Made by a program: the position numbers and the translations under genes. From positions 248,001 through 312,000 of the forward strand of contig NZ_APHJ01000054.1 of the NCBI RefSeq assembly GCF_000403785.1: a stretch of 64,000 nt of DNA. Direction: 5' to 3'. This DNA is from Gillisia sp. CAL575. Its GTDB lineage: Bacteria; Bacteroidota; Bacteroidia; Flavobacteriales; Flavobacteriaceae. The notes under the pieces were generated by a model. It saw only the letters and a list, made by a program, of their open reading frames with translations, had not been told where the DNA came from and made no database searches. Shown here piece after piece: positions 15,902-25,094 of the stretch; positions within the stretch are counted from its first letter, which is position 1, and the number at the start of each line of letters is the position of its first letter.

Positions 15902-17356
15902 TTATATCTTGATATACTTTCTTAATAATTGATTAATATCTTCAGAAAAACTAAACCTAAGCGCCACGAATCCGTAAATGGCTGTTACAATCGTAGATTT
16001 TAGAATGATGTTTAAAATTGGGTGAAATGGAAATTCCCAAAAGTAGAAAGTGGCTGTTAAGGTTGCTGTGAAAAATAATATATAAACTGTTTGTAGCGTA
16101 AATGGCTGCATCTTAAACTTATTGAGGACGATCAATAATTTTGAAACATTGTATACAGCAAATGCCAGAAAGCTTGCAATTGCAGCTCCAAGAATTCCAT
16201 AAGCAGGAATTAGAAGTAAATTAAAAACAAACGCCACTATAGATAGGACTACCCCAAAGACCAGTACTAATCTATAGTAATCTGAATTAAATAGAATACT
16301 ATTATTATTACCCAGCATATTATCAAACAATTTAACTATTGCCAGAAGCAAAATTATAAATGTGCTTATTTGGTATTCTTTAGGAATTAGAAGATAAAGT
16401 TGATTGATATTAACCAGTATTAGAACAAAAATTATTGCACTTACTACCAACAGGGTTAATGAACTTCGCTTATAAAGATCTTCTAAGGATTTCTTATCGT
16501 TGCTATTCAGCAAACTTGCTGTAAGCGGATGGATTATTTGATGCATCGCTTTTTGAGGCACAGAAATTACGGTAGCAATATATACTGCAATCCCATAGAT
16601 AGCTACATTCTCTATTGGTAGATAATGCTCGATCATCACTTTATCCAGATCTAATAAAATGGTTGCTACAGATCCTGCAATAAGAATTAGAGCTGAGTAT
16701 TTTAAAACTGTATTATGATTGTTGGGAAGTGAGAAATTAAAATTGGGCTTGTACAATGAAAAAGCATACAATTGCATAGCGATGGCTCTAAACACAAAGA
16801 CCAGAACCATGGCATAAATAAAATATTCCACATTAATCACAGAGAAGTAAACCAAGAACAATAAAATAGTAATACAAAGCCTGTGAAAAACTTCTTTCAT
16901 AAAATTACCAAATACGCTTTGATAGTTAATTTTAGACCACGCGAAGAAAACTTCAAAATAGGCGGTAGCAAAAGCTATGATAAAAATAAGCCAGATATAA
17001 GGCTGTACCAGTTCATTCCCCGTTTCAAAGTAAGCCAACAACCATTTATAACTTAAAACCCCTACAAGACCCAATAGAACAGAAACTCCAAGAGGTAAAA
17101 CCAATATAAGGTTTAACAATTTATCTTTTTCATCTTTTGTTTTATAGGAGGTGTAAAATTTCACAAGGGTGTTATGAACTCCAAATGCCATAAATGGCCA
17201 AACGAGATTTGCTGCAGATAATAAAAAACTAACAAGTCCGTAATATTCCTTTTCCAGAAAGTAGGTAAACAAAAAAAGCGTGTTTATTGCACCAATCCCA
17301 AACCCAAAGTAGGTGGTGATCATGTTTTTAAAAGACTGCTTTATTATGACTCCCAT
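15902..17356 (-). CDS. Polysaccharide flippase (Wzx/MATE-like)
   Basis: A 484-residue integral membrane protein with about 12-14 hydrophobic segments, typical of the polysaccharide transport branch of the MOP exporter superfamily. It begins KQSFKNMITTYFGFGIGAIN and contains the charged loop LLDLDKVMIEHYLP usual in flippases. It would move a lipid-linked glycan across the inner membrane. It is the last gene of the glycan operon and begins 9 nt after the glycosyltransferase. The exact substrate is unknown. Confidence 0.88.
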   Translation of the reverse strand: MGVIIKQSFKNMITTYFGFGIGAINTLFLFTYFLEKEYYGLVSFLLSAANLVWPFMAFGVHNTLVKFYTSYKTKDEKDKLLNLILVLPLGVSVLLGLVGVLSYKWLLAYFETGNELVQPYIWLIFIIAFATAYFEVFFAWSKINYQSVFGNFMKEVFHRLCITILLFLVYFSVINVEYFIYAMVLVFVFRAIAMQLYAFSLYKPNFNFSLPNNHNTVLKYSALILIAGSVATILLDLDKVMIEHYLPIENVAIYGIAVYIATVISVPQKAMHQIIHPLTASLLNSNDKKSLEDLYKRSSLTLLVVSAIIFVLILVNINQLYLLIPKEYQISTFIILLLAIVKLFDNMLGNNNSILFNSDYYRLVLVFGVVLSIVAFVFNLLLIPAYGILGAAIASFLAFAVYNVSKLLIVLNKFKMQPFTLQTVYILFFTATLTATFYFWEFPFHPILNIILKSTIVTAIYGFVALRFSFSEDINQLLRKYIKI

Positions 17357-17365
17357 TAGTTAAAT

Positions 17366-18646
17366 CTACTCTGTTAAAAGTTTAGCCAATTCTCCAGTAA
17401 GATTCTTTCGGCTATATTTTTCAATATTTACAGAGCTTACATTTAATTGCTCAGTTTTATATAATTTATACATACTCAAAATATGCTCTTTTAAACTGGT
17501 TTCTTCCTGATATCCGAAATAAATTCCTGCATTGGTATGCATCAAAATATTGGTCACATCCCAATCTTCTGGACCAATGGCTAGAATCGGGCGTTTTGCA
17601 GCTATATATTCAAACAATTTTCCTGGGATAATTCCTTTGGTTTCAATACTATCGATTTCTACTAAGAGTAATATCTGAGAAGTTTGCTGAATTTTATTCG
17701 CCTCGCTATGAGAAACATATCCTGGTAATTCTAAATAAGCCTCTAGATTGTGTTCTTTAATTGACTTTAATACATCATTACTTATTGTTCCGACAAGATT
17801 TAAAACAAGATTTTCTTTAAAATCTTTGCTTTCTGAAGTCAGCTCTTTCAAAACTTTCCAAAGATTATTAGGATTTCTTCCCGAAAGTAAAGAGCCAATA
17901 TGTGCTATGCTGAATTTTTTATTTAATTCTGAAGAATTGCCTTCAATAGAATCATAACCATTTGTAATAACTGTGATAGGTTTCAAGGTTTTAGATTGAA
18001 ATTCTTTCTGTGTGGTAAAACTTGTAGTTATAATATGATCTGCGGAAGTTAAAACTTCTGATTCTAAAGCGATATGTTTAGCTTCGGCTAAAGCAGATAA
18101 TTTCAGTTTTTTATGATATCCTATTTCTGTCCAAGGATCCCGAAAGTCTGCAATCCATTTTATTTCAAGCTTTTTCTTTAAACCAAGACCAATAAGATGT
18201 AAACTATGAGGTGGGCCTGTAGTTATAATTATGTCAATTTTATTTTCTGATAGATATTCAGAAAGAAAATTAACCGAAGGTTTAATCCAGAATTTCCGAG
18301 CATCTGGAATAAAGAAATTTCCACGGATATATAAAAATAGTTTTTGAAGGAAATTTTGACTTTTTGCTTCTTTAATAATTCCACTACTTATCGATGAAGT
18401 TTCTTTTTTAGAAAATATCTTAGCCAGAAAATAAGGTTCAAATATACGCTTTTGTACAATAGTTACTCCTTTCGGAATCTCTGCTAAAAGGCTTTCATCT
18501 ATAATTGGATAATCTGGATTTTGCGGAATATATACTATAGGTTCTATATCAAAATCTCGCAAATATTTTACAAATTTTAACCAGCGCTGCACTCCAGGAC
18601 CTCCTGCAGGTGGCCAATAATAAGTTATGATTAAAACTTTTTTCAT
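17366..18646 (-). CDS. Glycosyltransferase, GT4-like (GT-B fold)
   Basis: A 426-residue cytosolic or membrane-associated enzyme. The N-terminal domain starts KKVLIITYYWPPAGGPGVQRWLKF, a typical GT4 opening with a glycine-rich acceptor loop. The C-terminal nucleotide-sugar domain includes HIGSLLSGRNP near residue 250, LELPGYVSHSEANKI near residue 305 and GIIPGKLFEYIAAKRPILAIG near residue 342, with the Glu of the family EX7E-like motif. Sugar specificity cannot be read. It lies between yfhO-like and flippase genes. Confidence 0.88.
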   Translation of the reverse strand: MKKVLIITYYWPPAGGPGVQRWLKFVKYLRDFDIEPIVYIPQNPDYPIIDESLLAEIPKGVTIVQKRIFEPYFLAKIFSKKETSSISSGIIKEAKSQNFLQKLFLYIRGNFFIPDARKFWIKPSVNFLSEYLSENKIDIIITTGPPHSLHLIGLGLKKKLEIKWIADFRDPWTEIGYHKKLKLSALAEAKHIALESEVLTSADHIITTSFTTQKEFQSKTLKPITVITNGYDSIEGNSSELNKKFSIAHIGSLLSGRNPNNLWKVLKELTSESKDFKENLVLNLVGTISNDVLKSIKEHNLEAYLELPGYVSHSEANKIQQTSQILLLVEIDSIETKGIIPGKLFEYIAAKRPILAIGPEDWDVTNILMHTNAGIYFGYQEETSLKEHILSMYKLYKTEQLNVSSVNIEKYSRKNLTGELAKLLTE

Positions 18647-18679
18647 AATGCCACTTTAGAACCTGCAATTTAATCTCGT

Positions 18680-21100
18680 TTAGTCCTTCCTTTTAAAAGA
18701 AAAGTAAATTCCTCCAAGTGTTAGTAATCCAAGCAAAACTGAACTGGCAAGTGCAATACTACTTCCCGTTTTAATAACCTGTGGCTCAAATTTAAAGGTT
18801 ATGGTATGGTCTCCTGCTGGAACTTGCATTCCTCTCAAAACATAGTTTACATTATAATGAGGTGTTCCCTTCCCATCTATGTATGCATTCCAGCCATTTT
18901 CGTAATACATTTCAGAGAAGACTGCGTATTGCTCTTTAGAGGATGTAGATTTATAAACTAATATATTTGGCTGTTGTGAGATCAGCTTTATGCTTGCAGT
19001 GGAATCTTGTGCTTTGCTCACTACTAATTCAGAATTCTTAAACTCAGAATTAATGATTGCAGTAGTATTGATATCTGTATCTGCAAGACTCAGAATTTCT
19101 TCATTCGGAGTATTTACCCATTTAATGGTATTCACAAACCAAGCATTCCCCATAGCCTCAGGATTTTGCTGAGCAGTTGGCCCTTCCTCCGTTGGGACTA
19201 TAAAATACTTCACATTAAGCATATTAAGCATCGACATATTATTCTTAGAAATATAGAAATCATAAAGATCCTGAATTCTTCCCGGTTTGGCGGCATGATA
19301 ACCACCAATGGAATTATGAAAATAGGATGTTCTCCCGGTATTAAATGGACTTTCCGCAAGATCAAAAACACGATAATGCCCTTTATCTTCTAAAATCTTT
19401 TCATCTGCAGAAGTTTTCTGGAATGGCTTATTCATAACTCTAGCTGCAACAAAATCTTCATTGTTCACATATCTTCTATCTACTCCAACTAAGTCAAACA
19501 AGACCAAAAAGATAAAACCTAAAATAATAAAGTTGTTATTAGCCAGCTTCTTTAGGTAAGCATAAATAAATCCAGCAGCTATCAATACTAAAATTAGAGA
19601 CCTTAAAGCATCTTCTGTGAAAATAGATATTCTATCTTCCTTCAAGGCACGGACGAACTCTGCTCCCATTTGCTCAATATAAACCGAATCACTTCCTCCA
19701 CTAAAACTAAATAAAGTAGATTTTAGCACCAGTAGTATTAAAGCAAAACCACCTGTAATTATCGTTGCCCATTTAAGCGCATAAAGTTTTTCTTCTTCAC
19801 CTTCAAAATTATTGAAGAGTTTATGCAAACCAAAAACAGCAAGAATAGGAATACACAATTCGGCAATAATTTGAATAGAGGAAACTGCTCGAAACTTATT
19901 ATAAAGAGGTACAAAATCTATAAAGAATTCAGTAACAAAACCAAAATTCTTGCCCCAGGATAAGATTAGTGATAAAATAGTTCCTCCCACGATCCACCAT
20001 TTTAATCTTCCTTTAATTAAGAATAGAGCAAAGACAAATAAGAAGATAATACTAGCACCGATATAGGCAGGTGCTCCAACAAAAGGTTGATCTCCCCAAT
20101 AAGTAGGAGCGTTCTCTGCAAAATCTTTTGCCTGCACAGGAGATGCACCCATTTTTAATAATTGGGCATACATTTCTGAATCTTCATCAAGTGTTTCTGA
20201 ACTGGAACCACCCATAAATCTAGGAATAAATAGATTTAATGTTTCAGCAATCCCGTAGCTATATTCAGTGATATAGTCATAATTTAATCCAGCAGTTTCC
20301 TTCTGTTTTCCTTCCGCAGTAATACTTAATCCAGTATCTCCTCGAGTACTATGTTGTGTATATTCTTGAGTGGCTAACAAATTAGTCGCATTGGTAGCAA
20401 TTGATAATAAAACAGCCAGCGTCATTACACCTAATGCCTTAAAGAAATGTGGTAATTGCTTTTTTCTGAAGGCATCAAATAAATAAACTAATCCCAGAAC
20501 TATAACAAGCAATAGTAAATAGTAGGTCATCTGAAAGTGATTTGCTCCAATTTCTAATGCCATTGCAAAAGACAAAAGTAAAAACCCACCGATGTATTTG
20601 TTTCTGAAGCAAAGCAATATTCCCGCAAGAACCATTGGCATATACGCAATTGCATGTGCTTTGGCATTGTGTCCTACTCCAAGAATAATAATAAGGTAAG
20701 TTGAAAAGCCGAAAGCCAAGGCACCCAAAAAGGCAATTTTATAATCTAATTTTAAAACCAATAGAAGTATATAAAACCCTATAAAATATAAGAATAAATA
20801 ATCTGCCGGCCGTGGTAGAAATCGTAAGGCAGAATCTAGTTTTTTAATATAATTATGAGGATAATAAGCACCTAATTGATAGGTTGGCATCCCACCAAAT
20901 GCAGAATCTGTCCAGTAAGGTTCTTCTCCAGTTTGGGCTCGAAAGTCATTTTGCTCTTTAGCCATTCCGGTATACTGAACAATATCACTTTGAAAAATTT
21001 CTTTTCCTTGAAGAACAGGATTAAAATATGCTAGGGAGATAATGAGAAAACCAAAAACCACAAGAATGTGTGGTAAAAAACCTTTTAAGGATCTAATCAT
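18680..21100 (-). CDS. YfhO-family large membrane protein
   Basis: An 806-residue protein with about a dozen hydrophobic segments over residues 1-560, then an extracytoplasmic domain and a final membrane helix (IALASSVLLGLLTLGGIYFSF). YfhO proteins are GT-C-like. In Firmicutes a relative helps glycosylate lipoteichoic acid, so transfer from a polyprenyl-linked donor is the best guess. It sits between the DUF4834 gene and the GT4 gene on the same strand, consistent with one envelope-glycan operon. Confidence 0.87.
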   Translation of the reverse strand: MIRSLKGFLPHILVVFGFLIISLAYFNPVLQGKEIFQSDIVQYTGMAKEQNDFRAQTGEEPYWTDSAFGGMPTYQLGAYYPHNYIKKLDSALRFLPRPADYLFLYFIGFYILLLVLKLDYKIAFLGALAFGFSTYLIIILGVGHNAKAHAIAYMPMVLAGILLCFRNKYIGGFLLLSFAMALEIGANHFQMTYYLLLLVIVLGLVYLFDAFRKKQLPHFFKALGVMTLAVLLSIATNATNLLATQEYTQHSTRGDTGLSITAEGKQKETAGLNYDYITEYSYGIAETLNLFIPRFMGGSSSETLDEDSEMYAQLLKMGASPVQAKDFAENAPTYWGDQPFVGAPAYIGASIIFLFVFALFLIKGRLKWWIVGGTILSLILSWGKNFGFVTEFFIDFVPLYNKFRAVSSIQIIAELCIPILAVFGLHKLFNNFEGEEEKLYALKWATIITGGFALILLVLKSTLFSFSGGSDSVYIEQMGAEFVRALKEDRISIFTEDALRSLILVLIAAGFIYAYLKKLANNNFIILGFIFLVLFDLVGVDRRYVNNEDFVAARVMNKPFQKTSADEKILEDKGHYRVFDLAESPFNTGRTSYFHNSIGGYHAAKPGRIQDLYDFYISKNNMSMLNMLNVKYFIVPTEEGPTAQQNPEAMGNAWFVNTIKWVNTPNEEILSLADTDINTTAIINSEFKNSELVVSKAQDSTASIKLISQQPNILVYKSTSSKEQYAVFSEMYYENGWNAYIDGKGTPHYNVNYVLRGMQVPAGDHTITFKFEPQVIKTGSSIALASSVLLGLLTLGGIYFSFKRKD

Positions 21101-21125
21101 AGATAGAATTTAATAGGACCGAAAA

Positions 21126-21398
21126 TTAATCAATTTCTTCGAAATCAATGTACTCCCCTACTTTTTTATTAGAACTACTTGTTTTTGGTTTATCTGAATC
21201 TAGAATAACCTTTCCCTTCTTTGGAGCTTTTGGAGCAGCTGTGCCATTAAACTGTTGTTGGAATTTTTGTCCAATTCTTTTGAGGAACCATTTTAAGATG
21301 AGTGGTCCAAACCATTTTATAAAAATTTTAAAACCGAAATATATTAAAAGGATTATTAATACGGTCTTTAAAACACTTTCGAATGATGCTTCGTGCAT
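21126..21398 (-). CDS. DUF4834 small membrane protein
   Basis: A 90-residue protein with one N-terminal hydrophobic segment (LKTVLIILLIYFGFKIFI), an amphipathic basic stretch (LILKWFLKRIGQKFQQQF) and a polar tail ending EYIDFEEID. It matches the DUF4834 pattern of Flavobacteriia. It starts the run of four minus-strand genes, 25 nt before the yfhO-like gene. A TAATTTTG box (21415-21422) lies just upstream. Function unknown. Confidence 0.8.
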   Translation of the reverse strand: MHEASFESVLKTVLIILLIYFGFKIFIKWFGPLILKWFLKRIGQKFQQQFNGTAAPKAPKKGKVILDSDKPKTSSSNKKVGEYIDFEEID

Positions 21399-21507
21399 TT
21401 GTATATAGTTTATGCAAAATTACTATTCTGATGAGACAAATTGGGTATCTATATCCATAAAAAAATAATAAAATCTTCTATATTTGATTCGACTAACAAC
21501 AACTTAT

Positions 21508-22479
21508 ATGAAACACTTACCAATCAATATATTTACATTCATTTTATTAATTGCCTCAGGTTATTCAAGCTATGCTCAATACACAGAGACCATAAATTCC
21601 AACAGGCCTGGAGCATCTCAAGGAGCATTTTCTGTAGGTACTGGAGTTATACAATTAGAAGCGGGTGCTTACTTTGGAAATGAAAGTCATACTTTGTTAC
21701 GTACAGATACAGATATATTAGGAGCCGATTATTCTCTACGTTACGGGTTATTCTTTGAAGCTCTAGAAATTAGTTTAATAGGTTCATTTGAAGATAATAC
21801 AGAATTCATAAGAATTGGTGCAAATGATGTAGAGTTCAAAACTCGGAATTTTAAGACAAATACCTTGGGTGCTAAATATTTGATATTTGATCCAAGTAGA
21901 TCTATAAAGCCAGATAAACCGAATCTTTATAGCTGGAAGGCTAATCAGAAATTTAAATGGAAAACTTTAATACCAGCAGTTTCTATATATGCTGGAGCTA
22001 ATATCTCTCAGGCTATTAATCCATTTCTTTATGAAGGCGAAAAATCTATAACACCAAAAGTCGCACTTATCACTCAAAATAACTGGACAGGAAGCTGGGT
22101 ATTAGTGATGAATCTTATTTTGGATAAATTAACTGAGGAGTTTCCTAGCTATACGGGAATTGTTACCCTTACTCATGCATTCACCCCTAAGTTTGCTGGG
22201 TTTATGGAGTACCAAGGTATTATAAGTGATCTGTATGCAGATGATATCGTTAGAACTGGAATGGCCTATTTAGTAACAGATGATCTTCAATTTGATGTTT
22301 CTGGGTTGATCAACTTCAAGAATACACCAGATAGATGGCAATTAGCCGCAGGAGTTTCTTATAGATTAGATCTTCATAAAAAAGAAGAATACCTAGATGA
22401 TTCTTATGAAGGTGATAGAAGGAGAAAGCGAACGGAGAAAAGTGAAGAAATCGAACCAGAAATTGACGATCAGAAATAA
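21508..22479 (+). CDS. Outer-membrane beta-barrel protein (MetA-pathway/'transporter' family)
   Basis: From ATG 21508 this gives 323 residues with a clean signal peptide (INIFTFILLIASGYSSYAQ). A TTG 24 nt upstream would spoil it. The mature part starts YTETINSNRPGASQGAFSVGTG, the opening common to PF13557-like outer-membrane proteins of Bacteroidota. Alternating strands follow, including LTHAFTPKFAGFMEYQG and the barrel end WQLAAGVSYRLDL. A charged tail (about 35 residues) follows. It may be a channel. No substrate is known. A TATATTTG box lies at 21479-21486. Confidence 0.8.
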   Translation: MKHLPINIFTFILLIASGYSSYAQYTETINSNRPGASQGAFSVGTGVIQLEAGAYFGNESHTLLRTDTDILGADYSLRYGLFFEALEISLIGSFEDNTEFIRIGANDVEFKTRNFKTNTLGAKYLIFDPSRSIKPDKPNLYSWKANQKFKWKTLIPAVSIYAGANISQAINPFLYEGEKSITPKVALITQNNWTGSWVLVMNLILDKLTEEFPSYTGIVTLTHAFTPKFAGFMEYQGIISDLYADDIVRTGMAYLVTDDLQFDVSGLINFKNTPDRWQLAAGVSYRLDLHKKEEYLDDSYEGDRRRKRTEKSEEIEPEIDDQK

Positions 22480-22487
22480 AAATTAAA

Positions 22488-22522
22488 CAAAAAAATCCGC
22501 TTTAATAGCGGATTTTTTTTTG
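22488..22522. terminator. Bidirectional terminator
   Basis: ATCCGC/GCGGAT stem (22495-22500 with 22508-22513) with a 7-nt loop, an A-run before and eight T after. It serves the converging genes ending at 22479 and 22540. Confidence 0.9.
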
Positions 22523-22539
22523 TTTAAATATCTAAGTAA

Positions 22540-23799
22540 TTACTCTCCTAATGAAGCTGTAACTGCTGCAGATAATCTTTTATATGTTCCGTTCTCCAGT
22601 CTTTCTCTAATTATAGAGAAAGCAGTTAACGTAAGTTCTATATCTTCTAAAGTATGTGTTGCAGTTGGGATCATTCTAAGTAAAATCAATCCTTTTGGAA
22701 TAACTGGATAAACCACAATAGAACAGAAAATTCCATGATTCTCTCTAAGATCCCTAACAAGAGCCATTGCTTCAGGAATACTTCCTTTTAAATAAACTGG
22801 AGTTACACAACTTTGAGTAGTTCCTATATCGAAACCATTCTCTTTCAATCCACTTTGTAATGCGTTAACATTTTCCCACAATTTAGCCTTTAGTTCAGGC
22901 ATTGTTCTAAGCATATCTAAACGCTTCAAAGCACCTACAACTAATTGCATTTGTAAGGATTTCGCAAACATTTGAGAACGTAGATTATATTTTAAATAAT
23001 CCATGATTTCCTTGTCCCCTGCTATAAATGCACCTGTACTTGCTAATGACTTAGCAAAAGTTGCAAAATATACATCTATATCATCTTGAACTCCTTGCTC
23101 TTCTCCTGCTCCTGCTCCCGTAGCTCCTAAAGTTCCAAATCCGTGAGCATCATCAACAAAAAGTCTAAAATTATATTTCTTTTTAAGTTCAACAATTTCT
23201 TTAAGTCTTCCCTGCTCTCCACGCATTCCAAAAACACCTTCAGAGATCAAAAGAATTCCCCCTCCAGTTTGTTCACATATTTTAGTTGCTCGTTGTAAAT
23301 TCTTTTCGATACTTTCCATATCGTTATGCATATAGGTAAAACGTTGACCCAAATGCAATCTTACTCCATCTATTATACAAGCATGAGCATCTACATCATA
23401 TACAATAACATCTTGCTTAGATACTAATGCATCAATGGTAGAAACCATTCCTTGATAACCAAAGTTTAAAAGATAAGAAGCCTCTTTATTAACAAATGAA
23501 GCCAATTCATCTTGTAACTTTTCATGAAGATCTGTGTGTCCACTCATCATTCTGGCTCCCATTGGGTAAGCAGAACCATATTCGGCTGCAGCTTCTGCAT
23601 CTACTTTTCGTACTTCAGGATGATTTGCAAGACCTAAATAATCATTGATACTCCAGGTAATTACTTCTTTACCACGGAATTTCATTCTATTAGAAATTGG
23701 TCCTTCTAACTTTGGGAATACAAAATACCCTTCAGCCTGTTGTGCCCACTTACCTAAAGGTCCTTTATCCTTATATATTTTATCAAATAAATCTCTCAT
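22540..23799 (-). CDS. Alpha-oxoamine synthase (PLP fold type I; possible cysteate/serine fatty-acyltransferase)
   Basis: A 419-residue enzyme of the family of KBL, BioF and serine palmitoyltransferase, which condense an amino acid with an acyl-CoA/ACP and release CO2. Marks: NDYLGLANHPEV near residue 52, His139 in DAHACIIDG stacking on the cofactor, DDAHGFGTLG (Asp217, His219) and the PLP Lys250 in TFAKSLAST. No biotin genes are near. Its neighbour is a cysteine-synthase-like enzyme, so a role in capnine-type sulfonolipid synthesis is an attractive inference. BioF or KBL activity cannot be excluded. It has its own promoter. Confidence 0.85.
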   Translation of the reverse strand: MRDLFDKIYKDKGPLGKWAQQAEGYFVFPKLEGPISNRMKFRGKEVITWSINDYLGLANHPEVRKVDAEAAAEYGSAYPMGARMMSGHTDLHEKLQDELASFVNKEASYLLNFGYQGMVSTIDALVSKQDVIVYDVDAHACIIDGVRLHLGQRFTYMHNDMESIEKNLQRATKICEQTGGGILLISEGVFGMRGEQGRLKEIVELKKKYNFRLFVDDAHGFGTLGATGAGAGEEQGVQDDIDVYFATFAKSLASTGAFIAGDKEIMDYLKYNLRSQMFAKSLQMQLVVGALKRLDMLRTMPELKAKLWENVNALQSGLKENGFDIGTTQSCVTPVYLKGSIPEAMALVRDLRENHGIFCSIVVYPVIPKGLILLRMIPTATHTLEDIELTLTAFSIIRERLENGTYKRLSAAVTASLGE

Positions 23800-23822
23800 A
23801 GATTTTTTTTATTTACATGTTG

Positions 23823-23854
23823 CAAAAGTACTGAAATGCAACTCAATTTTACAA
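23823..23854 (-). promoter_or_regulatory. Promoter of the alpha-oxoamine synthase gene
   Basis: On the minus strand TTG (23852-23854), 21 nt, then TACTTTTG (23823-23830). The gene starts 24 nt downstream of the -7 box. Confidence 0.6.
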
Positions 23855-23894
23855 TAATAATATTTAACCACTAGCTCCCACTAAGAAACCTAAA

Positions 23895-23916
23895 AGCATC
23901 CTGTTAAAAGGATGCT
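23895..23916 (-). terminator. Hairpin after the cysteine-synthase-like gene
   Basis: AGCATCCT/AGGATGCT 8-bp stem with a 6-nt loop, followed on the minus strand by TTTAGGTTTC. It stands 37 nt after the stop at 23953 and may partly separate the two PLP genes. Confidence 0.5.
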
Positions 23917-23952
23917 ATCAGTTTTATATATTATAGAGGGTGCATCCTATCC

Positions 23953-24993
23953 TTATTTTATAATTTCTATAGGCTGCGATTCCGCTTCTCTCTTAGAGTC
24001 AAAAAATCCTTGCGCCTCCATCCAGTCATCACTATATATTTTACTCATATATCTAGACCCGTGATCTGGAAAAATAACAACAACTTTACTATTCTCATCA
24101 AATTCTCCTTGCTCTTGTAATTGTTTTATTCCCTGCATTGCTGCTCCACTTGTGTACCCAAGAAATAACCCTTCAGTTTTAGCAAGTTCTCTAGCAGTAT
24201 GCGCACTATCTTCATCTGTTACCTTGACAAATTCGTCTATGATATCAAAATCTGTAGCGGAGGGAATTAAATTTTTTCCTAAACCTTCAATTCTGTAAGG
24301 ATAAATTTCATCTTTATCAAAAGCTCTGGTCTCATGATATTTCTTCAAAACAGATCCAAATGCATCTATACCAATAACTCGGATATTAGGGTTTTGCTCT
24401 TTTAAAAATCTTGCCGTTCCTGAAATTGTTCCTCCTGTTCCACTACAAGCAATTAAATGAGTTAGCTTCCCTTCTGTCTGATTCCAGATCTCAGGACCTG
24501 TAGTTTTATAATGTGCTTCAATATTTAATTCATTAAAATATTGGTTAATATACACTGAACCTTCATTTTCTTTATGCAATCTTTTAGCAACCTCATAATA
24601 AGAGCGCGAATCGTCTGCAGGAACGTGTGCAGGACATACATAAACTTTAGCTCCCATGGTTTTAAGCATGTCAATCTTATCATTAGAAGACTTCGAACTT
24701 ACCGCAAGAATACATTTATAGCCTTTTATAATACTTACCATTGCAATACTAAATCCTGTATTTCCAGAAGTAGTTTCAATAATAGTATCACCCGGTTTTA
24801 ATATTCCTTTTCTTTCTGCTTCTTCAATAATAAATAAAGCGATTCTATCCTTGGAAGAGTGACCAGGATTAAAAGATTCAATTTTCGCGAAAAAATCTCC
24901 ACTAAAATTTTTGGTAATGGAATTCAACCGAACTAAAGGAGTGTCTCCTATTAACTCTAATATATTCTCGTATACCTTTTTCTTTTCAGTCAT
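23953..24993 (-). CDS. Cysteine synthase/cystathionine beta-synthase-like PLP enzyme
   Basis: From ATG 24993 the protein has 346 residues starting [20 protein letters not shown]. An upstream ATG at 25074 adds 27 residues before the normal family start and is rejected. It is a PLP fold type II enzyme: Lys48 in NPGHSSKDR binds PLP, with ETTSGNTG near residue 75 and GTGGTISGT near residue 187. [18 protein letters not shown] near the end resembles the CBS catalytic core. No CBS regulatory domain is present. It may make cysteine or cystathionine, or, given the neighbour, cysteate. Specificity is undecided. Confidence 0.87.
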   Translation of the reverse strand: MTEKKKVYENILELIGDTPLVRLNSITKNFSGDFFAKIESFNPGHSSKDRIALFIIEEAERKGILKPGDTIIETTSGNTGFSIAMVSIIKGYKCILAVSSKSSNDKIDMLKTMGAKVYVCPAHVPADDSRSYYEVAKRLHKENEGSVYINQYFNELNIEAHYKTTGPEIWNQTEGKLTHLIACSGTGGTISGTARFLKEQNPNIRVIGIDAFGSVLKKYHETRAFDKDEIYPYRIEGLGKNLIPSATDFDIIDEFVKVTDEDSAHTARELAKTEGLFLGYTSGAAMQGIKQLQEQGEFDENSKVVVIFPDHGSRYMSKIYSDDWMEAQGFFDSKREAESQPIEIIK

Positions 24994-25094
24994 AAAATTA
25001 AATTCATTTTCCAATTTAAGGATTAATTGTTTATTCTTAAATGTTAAAACAATCTTAATCCAAAAATCGCCCAAATTTAAGGCAAATTTTTCAA

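Noticed and set aside
24994-25074. 27-residue extension of the cysteine-synthase-like protein
   Set aside because: Family homologues start near [10 protein letters not shown], and the extension shows no conserved features.
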